Source: an uncultured Flavobacteriales bacterium
Lineage (GTDB): Bacteria; Bacteroidota; Bacteroidia; Flavobacteriales_D; Sanyastnellaceae
Length of the DNA stretch: 9,523 nucleotides
Reading direction: 5' to 3'
NCBI GenBank assembly: GCA_938003665.1
Contig: CALKYI010000370.1
Span: 1-9,523, forward strand
Under the pieces are notes generated by a model. It ran no database searches, was not told the DNA's origin, and saw nothing but the letters and a program-made list of their open reading frames with translations. Shown here piece after piece: positions 1-5,293 of the stretch (positions within the stretch are counted from its first letter, which is position 1; each line of letters opens with the position of its first letter). The position numbers and the translations under genes are program-made.

Positions 1-2
1 AG

Positions 3-305
3 TCGGACGACACCGGGGAAATGTACGAAGGGTGCTTGTCTATCCCTGGAATTCGAGAGGGCGTTGAGCGTCCCAACTCCATTTCGGTAGAATACTACAA
101 TGAAAAATGGGAGTTGGTGGAAGAGCGGTTGACAGGCTTGGCTGCTCGCATTGTCCAGCACGAAAACGATCACCTCGATGGGGTGTTGATCACGGATCAT
201 TTGACGCCCATCAAGCGGCGGTTGCTCCATGGCAAATTGCGGGACATTGGCTTGGGCAAGGTGCCAGCAGATTATCGCATGAAACTTCCCAAGCGCAAAC
301 GATGA
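3..305 (+). CDS. def: Peptide deformylase, C-terminal part
   Basis: Removes the N-terminal formyl group from nascent proteins in the cytoplasm, using a metal held by one Cys and two His. The gene enters from the left edge; about 100 codons remain, against roughly 170-200 for a whole enzyme, so the GxGxAAxQ motif lies outside. Two of the three family motifs are visible: EGCLSIPG, with the metal-ligand Cys codon at 33-35, and QHENDHLDG (the HExxH helix), with His codons at 159-161 and 171-173 and the catalytic Glu at 162-164. The basic tail (LTPIKRRLLHGKL, then KLPKRKR) is what I expect of Bacteroidota deformylases. The TGA stop overlaps the start of the next gene (ATGA), which suggests translational coupling. 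The first in-frame ATG, at 21, is internal and is not the start. Confidence 0.94.
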   Translation, partial: SDDTGEMYEGCLSIPGIREGVERPNSISVEYYNEKWELVEERLTGLAARIVQHENDHLDGVLITDHLTPIKRRLLHGKLRDIGLGKVPADYRMKLPKRKR

Positions 306-793
306 GAGCAGGAATGTTGGTTCTGGCCTGCGTGGCGTTTTTGCAGGTGGGGTGCGATTCTGCGCAAGATGGTAGCTGTACCCAGTTGCTGTCTGAAGTG
401 GAAGCCATGGAACAGTCCCTGTTGGCTGGTGGGGAAGATGTCAATGTGGAGTTGCGGGCGAAAATGATGCAGGCGTACGCGCAATTCGCGAACACCTGCC
501 ATGACCATGAATTTACGCCAGAGGCTCTGTTTCGGCGAGCAGATTTGTTGCGCTCTGCCGGAAAGTTCCAGGAGGCCATGACCCAATTGCGTGACATCCA
601 CGACAACTACGCCAATTACGACAAGCGGTCTGTGTGTGCTTTCCTCGTGGGATTCATTGCAGAAGTGGAATTGAACGACCGCGAGCAGGCCAAGAAAACC
701 TACCAGCAGGTCATCGAAGTCCATCCGGATTCGGAGGCGGCAAAATGGGCGCGCCAATCCCTTCAGAATCTGGAGGCGACCACTCAGGAATAA
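302..793 (+). CDS. Small TPR-type putative lipoprotein
   Basis: A 163-residue protein of unknown specific role. I chose the ATG at 302 because it overlaps the deformylase stop (ATGA) and immediately gives a hydrophobic export signal (MRAGMLVLACVAFLQVGC). Cys18 could be the lipidated residue, but the lipobox is imperfect (Gln at -3, Val at -2, Gly at -1). A second ATG at 314 would keep the same signal. The rest is helical. Residues about 74-103 (ALFRRADLLRSAGKFQEA and following) and about 111-143 (REQAKKTYQQVIEVHPDS) look like two TPR units of the kind found in BamD- or CpoB-like envelope proteins. It probably sits in the envelope facing the periplasm. It is cotranscribed with def, and the next gene has its own promoter signals. 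The TPR call is by pattern only; a plain hypothetical lipoprotein is the alternative. Confidence 0.75.
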   Translation: MRAGMLVLACVAFLQVGCDSAQDGSCTQLLSEVEAMEQSLLAGGEDVNVELRAKMMQAYAQFANTCHDHEFTPEALFRRADLLRSAGKFQEAMTQLRDIHDNYANYDKRSVCAFLVGFIAEVELNDREQAKKTYQQVIEVHPDSEAAKWARQSLQNLEATTQE

Positions 794-830
794 GCCAATA
801 AGATTCGCTCCCATTTGGGCGAGCTATGTC

Positions 831-867
831 GTTAGCGGGGCTTAGTTTTGTGCCCCAAATTGCTAAC
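831..867. promoter_or_regulatory. Interrupted inverted repeat ending one base before the fbaA start codon
   Basis: GTTAGC (831-836) and GGGGC (837-841) are mirrored by GCCCC (852-856) and GCTAAC (862-867). A 10-base loop lies between the inner arms, and an AAATT bulge lies on the 3' side. All 11 arm bases pair without mismatch. In a transcript running in from def and the lipoprotein gene, this hairpin would sit against the fbaA ATG. As DNA it could be a dyad operator around the -7 box. No T-run follows, so it is not a typical intrinsic terminator. Confidence 0.5.
843..850 (+). promoter_or_regulatory. Candidate Bacteroidota -7 box for fbaA
   Basis: TAGTTTTG matches the Bacteroidota sigma -7 consensus TAnnTTTG at every fixed position and lies 18 bases before the chosen ATG. 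The best upstream -33 match is TTTG at 814-817, but the 25-base spacing is longer than the usual ~19-23. The box lies in the loop of the 831-867 inverted repeat. If used, it predicts a very short leader and rules out the in-frame TTG at 848 as a start. Confidence 0.42.
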
Positions 868-868
868 C

Positions 869-1939
869 ATGAGTCAAAAATTTCGCCCAGGCGTACTGTG
901 GGGTAAAGAGGTGCGCGAAGTGTTCGAAGACGCACAAGCCAACGGCTACGCGCTTCCAGCTGTCAATGTCATTGGAACGAATTCCATCAACGCTGTTTTG
1001 GAAACAGCGCGCGACCTGAATTCTCCGGTCATCATCCAATTTTCCAATGGCGGCGCCGCGTTCAATGCAGGCAAGGGCTTGAAGTTGGATAACCAAGAAA
1101 ATGCGGTGCTCGGCTCCATCGCCGGAGCGCACCACGTGCACACCATGGCCAAGGCTTACGGTGTTCCGGTGATTTTGCACACCGACCATTGCGCGCGCAA
1201 ATTACTCCCGTGGATCGATGGCTTGCTTGATGCCAGCGAGGCGCATTTCAAAGCGACGGGACAGCCTTTGTTCAGCTCGCACATGATTGACCTGAGCGAA
1301 GAGCCAATCGAGGAGAACATCGCTACGTGCAAGCCCTACCTCGAGCGCATGCACGGCTTGGGCATGTTCCTCGAAATTGAGTTGGGTGTTACCGGTGGGG
1401 AAGAAGACGGTGTGGATAACACCGACATCGACAGCAGCAAGCTGTACACCCAGCCGGAAGAAGTGGCATATGCTTATGAAGAGCTCCGCGCCATCAGCGA
1501 TCAGTTCACGGTTGCGGCTGCTTTTGGAAACGTTCACGGTGTCTACAAGCCGGGCAACGTCTCCCTTACGCCCAAAATTTTGGACAACAGCCAGAAGTTC
1601 ATTGAGGAGAAATTCGGCACCGGTTCCAATCCCGTTGATTTTGTCTTCCATGGAGGCAGTGGCTCAACCGTGGAAGAAATCCGTGAGGCCATCTCCTACG
1701 GAGCGATCAAGATGAACATCGACACGGACATGCAGTGGGCTTTCTTGAGCGGCATCCGGGATTACGTGACGGACAACATCGATTACCTCAAGACCCAAAT
1801 TGGGAACCCCGAAGGGCCGGACGTACCGAATAAAAAGAAGTACGATCCACGCGTTTGGTTGCGCCAAGGCGAAGGGTATTTCGTGGAGCGCTTGAAGCAG
1901 GCCTTTGAAGACCTGAATTGCGTCAACCGCAACGCCTGA
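869..1939 (+). CDS. fbaA: Class IIA fructose-bisphosphate aldolase
   Basis: Cytoplasmic zinc enzyme that reversibly splits fructose 1,6-bisphosphate into dihydroxyacetone phosphate and glyceraldehyde 3-phosphate, serving glycolysis and gluconeogenesis. The 356 residues align end to end with E. coli FbaA as I remember it. Visible motifs are ALPAVN (28-33), QFSNGGA (57-63), LHTDHC with catalytic Asp106 and zinc ligand His107, SSHMIDLS (136-143), LEIELG with Glu171, GGEEDGVDN, NVHGVYKPGN with zinc ligand His223, FHGGSGS with zinc ligand His261, and MNIDTDMQW near the phosphate site. PNKKKYDPRVWLR near the C-terminus is typical of class IIA. All catalytic and metal residues are present. An in-frame TTG at 848 would add seven residues, but it lies in the promoter-like element, and the ATG at 869 matches the family start (MSxxF...PGV). 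The pgi start follows the TGA after 5 bases. Confidence 0.97.
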   Translation: MSQKFRPGVLWGKEVREVFEDAQANGYALPAVNVIGTNSINAVLETARDLNSPVIIQFSNGGAAFNAGKGLKLDNQENAVLGSIAGAHHVHTMAKAYGVPVILHTDHCARKLLPWIDGLLDASEAHFKATGQPLFSSHMIDLSEEPIEENIATCKPYLERMHGLGMFLEIELGVTGGEEDGVDNTDIDSSKLYTQPEEVAYAYEELRAISDQFTVAAAFGNVHGVYKPGNVSLTPKILDNSQKFIEEKFGTGSNPVDFVFHGGSGSTVEEIREAISYGAIKMNIDTDMQWAFLSGIRDYVTDNIDYLKTQIGNPEGPDVPNKKKYDPRVWLRQGEGYFVERLKQAFEDLNCVNRNA

Positions 1940-1944
1940 TCTGG

Positions 1945-3558
1945 ATGCTGAAGCCCTTTCACCTTCGCCAATCCGCTGCGCACAAGCGCCTCGTGGAGTT
2001 GGCCTCGACCGTCGGTGCGTTGCACTTGCGTGATTTGTTCGCTCAAGACTCGAGTCGATTGCAACGCATGTCCACGTCACTGGATGGGCTGTACATCGAC
2101 TGGTCGAAGCACCGGGTGACCGACGAGGTCATGGAGGCTTTGTTTGCCCTTGCTGATGAGGCCGGATGGGCGGAAGGAGTGCAACAACTGTTCGCCGGGC
2201 AGCACATCAACCAGACAGAGGACCGCGCGGTGCTGCACATGGCACTGCGTGGAGCAGCGGGCGACGGATTCACCGTGGATGGAGAGGATGTAATGGATGA
2301 GGTGCTGGCTACCCGTGAAGCGATGGGGGCTTATGCCGACGCGCTGCGGTTGAATGGGCGCATCAAAGATGTGGTCAACATTGGCATTGGCGGTTCCGAT
2401 TTGGGGCCGCTCATGGTGACGAAGGCGTTGCGCAATCAGTCCAAAGGCGGTCCAATAGTTCATTTCGTTAGCAACGTGGACGGCGCCCATTTGGAATCGG
2501 TGTTGGAAGGCTTGAACCCCGTGTCAACCCTGTTCATCGTAGTCAGTAAAACCTTCACTACGCAGGAGACCATGGCCAATGCCGATGCGGCAAAGGCGTG
2601 GATTGAATCTGCTTCATTGCCGGTGGCGGAGCACTTTGCAGCGGTTTCGACGAATGTTCCGGCGGCTGTTGGGTTTGGGGTGGAAGAAGCGAATGTCTTT
2701 GGATTCCGGGATTGGGTCGGAGGCCGCTACAGCCTCTGGGGCCCGGTGGGATTGAGCATTGCGTGTTCCGTTGGCAGCGCTGCATTCGGTGAATTGTTAG
2801 CCGGAGCACGAGCGATGGACCGGCACGTTGCCGAAGCACCAGCCCGGGAAAATGTGCCGCTCATCAGTGCGCTTTTGGGCGTCTGGTACCGCGAATATTT
2901 AGGGTTCCCGACCCACGTTGTCCTCCCGTATGCCCAAGATTTGGATCGCTTCCCCGCCTACCTGCAGCAGGCCGATATGGAAAGCAACGGTAAATACGTT
3001 GGGCGAGACGGCCTGCCCGTGCAACACGCGACGGGACCTGTGGTGTGGGGAGAGGCTGGGACCAACGGCCAACACGCGTTTTATCAATTGCTGCACCAAG
3101 GCACGGACATTCACCCTGCGGACATCATCGCTGTGGATGCACCGCTTTCCGCCTATACCGATCACCACACCAAGTTGTTGGCCAATGCCGTTGCTCAGGC
3201 GGAGGCATTGATGTGCGGGCGGAATGAAGCCGCTGTGCGCGCGGAAATGGAGGCTACTGGGCGAACGGAGGCGGAGATTGAGGCGATTGCACCGCACCGT
3301 GTGTTTGAAGGAAATCGTCCGAGTACATTCATTTTGTTGGAGGCATTGAATGCGAGGAATGTAGGCCAATTGATAGCCTTGTACGAGCACCGGATCTTCA
3401 TCCAAGGCCTGCTTTGGAATGTTTGCAGCTACGACCAATGGGGAGTGGAATTGGGCAAAGTATTGGCCAAAAACATCCTTGCTGAGTGGGCGAATGAAAG
3501 TGCTGAAGTCGGCCACGATGCCAGCACACAGCACTTAATTCAGCGGCTTAAGCGCTAG
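1945..3558 (+). CDS. pgi: Glucose-6-phosphate isomerase
   Basis: Interconverts glucose 6-phosphate and fructose 6-phosphate in the cytoplasm. The 537 residues resemble the ~549-residue E. coli enzyme. The first sugar-isomerase (SIS) domain carries NIGIGGSDLGP (145-155) and SKTFTTQET (201-209). Both family signatures are present: DWVGGRYSLWGPVG (256-269) and GLLWN...SYDQWGVELGK (488-505). Catalytic residues are Glu346 (MESNGKYVGRDG), His377 (GTNGQHAFYQLLHQG) and Lys505, at a constant offset of nine from E. coli Glu355, His386 and Lys514. The ATG at 1945 is preferred over an in-frame TTG at 1918 that lies inside fbaA. With only 5 bases between the genes, pgi is almost certainly cotranscribed with fbaA. 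The two enzymes flank the phosphofructokinase/fructose-bisphosphatase step, which is not encoded here. Confidence 0.97.
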   Translation: MLKPFHLRQSAAHKRLVELASTVGALHLRDLFAQDSSRLQRMSTSLDGLYIDWSKHRVTDEVMEALFALADEAGWAEGVQQLFAGQHINQTEDRAVLHMALRGAAGDGFTVDGEDVMDEVLATREAMGAYADALRLNGRIKDVVNIGIGGSDLGPLMVTKALRNQSKGGPIVHFVSNVDGAHLESVLEGLNPVSTLFIVVSKTFTTQETMANADAAKAWIESASLPVAEHFAAVSTNVPAAVGFGVEEANVFGFRDWVGGRYSLWGPVGLSIACSVGSAAFGELLAGARAMDRHVAEAPARENVPLISALLGVWYREYLGFPTHVVLPYAQDLDRFPAYLQQADMESNGKYVGRDGLPVQHATGPVVWGEAGTNGQHAFYQLLHQGTDIHPADIIAVDAPLSAYTDHHTKLLANAVAQAEALMCGRNEAAVRAEMEATGRTEAEIEAIAPHRVFEGNRPSTFILLEALNARNVGQLIALYEHRIFIQGLLWNVCSYDQWGVELGKVLAKNILAEWANESAEVGHDASTQHLIQRLKR

Positions 3559-3571
3559 CGGAACCGATACC

Positions 3572-3590
3572 GCGCACTTTCGAGTTGCGC
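3572..3590 (+). terminator. Small hairpin with TTCG loop after pgi
   Basis: Thirteen bases past the pgi stop, GCGCA-CT pairs with AG-TGCGC around a TTCG tetraloop, with one bulged T on the 3' side (7 base pairs). UUCG loops stabilise RNA hairpins. No T-run follows, so this may be a weak or factor-assisted terminator or a 3'-end stabiliser for the fbaA-pgi message. It could also be chance. Confidence 0.3.
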
Positions 3591-3614
3591 AATCATCGGG
3601 GAAATTGTAGTTTG
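3585..3614 (+). promoter_or_regulatory. Weak candidate promoter for the large secreted-protein gene
   Basis: TTG (3585-3587) lies 20 bases before TAGTTTG (3608-3614). The latter is one base short of the Bacteroidota -7 consensus TAnnTTTG. The position (38 bases before the ATG at 3653) and spacing are reasonable, but the match is imperfect and overlaps the hairpin described just upstream. I see no better promoter in the 94-base gap between pgi and this gene. Confidence 0.22.
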
Positions 3615-3652
3615 CAGATTCACAACTACCAAGTACCTGTAACTCAATTTCC

Positions 3653-4810
3653 ATGCGAAACTTACTCTTGGCCTTCTTCGGAGGGCTCATGGCCGTACCC
3701 GCTTTGGCCGACGTCGTCGGTGTAGAGGCGGAAGTGCACGCGACATCGGAATACGGAACGACTTACCGCGTTTACGTGAATTTTGATGCGCCCGATGACG
3801 AATTGGTCGCGATTTATGGAACGGTTGGAGAGGCGCAAAATGCTCCTTTGAGCGTTTCGACCACGACGACGTTCTTCCATGATCCAGTGGCTTCCGTGAA
3901 CTACGCGCAAGATTTGAATCCTGCGTTCATCGGTTTTTTCCCTGACCTCGCTTACGACAGCTGGTTCACCATTGGGTCAGAGGACAACACCGGTACGGGC
4001 GGATTGAGTGCAGTGGGCATGGAGCCTTACCTCGCAGAATTCAATGCCGGAAACGGATTCACCGTCGACACCTTCACAGGTGCTTCTTGGTTTGTCATTC
4101 CGGGCGCTTCAGCCGACGCGATTTCCGGTGACGACAACCGCGTCCTGGTCGCTCAATTGACCTCGACTGGAATCATCACCGTCGTTTTGAACGCTCAATA
4201 CGACGATGCAGCTGGGAACACGTCTACGGCTATCGGCCTGACCGCCATATTTCCCGAACTAGCTGGAGGTTGCACCGACGAATCCGCGTGCAACTATGAC
4301 AGCGCTGCCGAGGCGGACGATGGAAGTTGTGTTTTCCCGGATGATGCATGCGATGATGGAGACAGCATGACCATTAACGATGTCTACACGGATGCATGCG
4401 CGTGCGCTGGCGAGGCCATCGTGGAAGGCTGTACAGCTGAAGCGGCGTGCAATTATTCGGCAGAGGCCAATACCGACGACGGTAGCTGCTTCTTTATTGG
4501 TGATACCTGTGACGATGGAGATGCCAGTACAGGAGGCGACGTTATTGGCGACGATTGCCTGTGTGCTGGTGTGGATATTGTATTCGGCTGCACGGACGCC
4601 ACGGCATGCAACTACGATTCAGCGGCTGAAGAATCCGATGGTTCCTGCGTTTACCCTGGTGACGCTTGCGATGATGGATTCAGCAACACGATCGATGACG
4701 TTTACCAGAGCGATTGTTCTTGTGAGGGTACGTTGGTCCCCACCGGTCCAGCGGGCATTGAGGTGGAGGAATACGCCACATCAGAATACGGAACGACTTA
4801 CCGCGTATAA
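3653..4810 (+). CDS. N-terminal fragment of the secreted repeat protein
   Basis: As written, translation gives 385 residues. Residues 1-19 form a clear Sec signal (MRNLLLAFFGGLMAVPALA, then Asp), so the product is exported. Residues 21-203 are the first large module. Residues 206-358 hold three GCT...SC repeats alternating with three CDDG repeats. From residue 370 the second module begins (EVEEYATSEYGTTYRV) and is cut by TAA after 16 residues. There is no Lys at all and only four Arg. If the stop is real, the exported product is a single module plus its cysteine-rich stalk, without the C-terminal array or the dockerin-like end. It would probably lack whatever anchors or sorts the full protein. 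The ATG at 3653 is supported by the signal peptide directly after it. Confidence 0.72.
   Translation: MRNLLLAFFGGLMAVPALADVVGVEAEVHATSEYGTTYRVYVNFDAPDDELVAIYGTVGEAQNAPLSVSTTTTFFHDPVASVNYAQDLNPAFIGFFPDLAYDSWFTIGSEDNTGTGGLSAVGMEPYLAEFNAGNGFTVDTFTGASWFVIPGASADAISGDDNRVLVAQLTSTGIITVVLNAQYDDAAGNTSTAIGLTAIFPELAGGCTDESACNYDSAAEADDGSCVFPDDACDDGDSMTINDVYTDACACAGEAIVEGCTAEAACNYSAEANTDDGSCFFIGDTCDDGDASTGGDVIGDDCLCAGVDIVFGCTDATACNYDSAAEESDGSCVYPGDACDDGFSNTIDDVYQSDCSCEGTLVPTGPAGIEVEEYATSEYGTTYRV
3713..4261 (+). repeat. Large module, copy 1
   Basis: About 183 residues following the signal peptide. Landmarks shared by all copies are TYRVYVNF, YDSWFTIG, VGME, GASWFVIPG, RVLVAQLT and a final FP. The alternating hydrophobic pattern and many Gly and aromatic residues suggest a beta-sandwich. 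Copy 1 is one residue longer than copies 2 and 3, near the FFHDPVASVNYAQ segment. I do not recognise a named family. Confidence 0.75.
4268..4759 (+). repeat. Cysteine-rich stalk 1: three GCT and three CDDG repeats
   Basis: The 21-residue GCT...ACNY...DGSC repeats start at 4268, 4427 and 4586, exactly 159 bases apart. Each is followed by a ~25-32-residue CDDG repeat (pattern DxCDDGxxxTxxDVxxxxCxCxG). Each GCT repeat has one Cys near each end, fitting an internal disulfide. The segment ends with a LVPTGPAG linker into module 2. Confidence 0.85.
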
Positions 4811-5293
4811 GCGACGTTTGATGCGCCAACGAATGAGTTGATTGCCGTTTATGGCACCGTGGGCGAAGCGCAAAACGCGCCATTGAGCGTTGTAACCACG
4901 ACCAGTTTCTACAATACGGACTTGGGTTCGAATTTCGGTGAGTTCATCAATCCTTCCTTCTTCGCTGTGTTTCCTGAAGTGGAATATGACAGTTGGTTCA
5001 CCATCGGAACAGAGGACACCACCGGAGATGGAGGAGTTAGCTCTGTAGGCATGGAGCCGTACTTGGATGGGTTCAACAACGGCAATGGCTTTACCGTGGA
5101 CACCTTCCTCGGAGCTTCTTGGTTTGTGATCCCAGGGTCCAATGGCGACGCCATTGCTGGAGATGATAACAAAGTGCTTGTTGCGCAATTGACCACCGAT
5201 GGTGTGGTCACACTCGTCATGAATTTCCAGTACGACGACGAAGCCGGCAACAGCTACAACACAGACGGCCTCACCATCACGTTCCCTGAGGTG
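4760..5293 (+). repeat. Large module, copy 2 (contains the TAA)
   Basis: Same landmarks: TYRV-stop-ATF, YDSWFTIG, VGMEPYL, GASWFVIPG, KVLVAQLT and TFP. It is the closest relative of copy 3, differing at only about a dozen of ~180 residues. The internal stop removes the conserved Tyr of its first strand. Confidence 0.75.
4808..4810 (+). other. In-frame nonsense codon (TAA in place of a Tyr codon)
   Basis: The context is TYRV-stop-ATFDAP. The other four module copies have Tyr at this position: TAC at 3773-3775, TAC at 5840-5842, TAC in module 4 and TAT in module 5. One C-to-A or T-to-A change explains the stop. No frame change is involved. TAA, TAG and TGA all end other genes in the window, so a reassigned code is not indicated. 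Confidence 0.93.

Noticed and set aside
107..301. Extension of the lipoprotein frame upstream over def
   Set aside because: These codons overlap the deformylase catalytic region in another frame and would bury the signal peptide inside the protein.
848..868. Upstream TTG start for fbaA adding seven residues
   Set aside because: It lies inside the -7-like box and hairpin, and the residues do not match the family N-terminus. The ATG at 869 does.
1918..1944. TTG start for pgi inside fbaA
   Set aside because: It would overlap the end of fbaA and add residues unlike the family; an ATG follows at 1945, 5 bases after the fbaA stop.
4808..4810. Stop-codon reassignment or programmed read-through
   Set aside because: TAA, TGA and TAG all act as ordinary stops for genes in this window, and no read-through context or structure is evident after the TAA.
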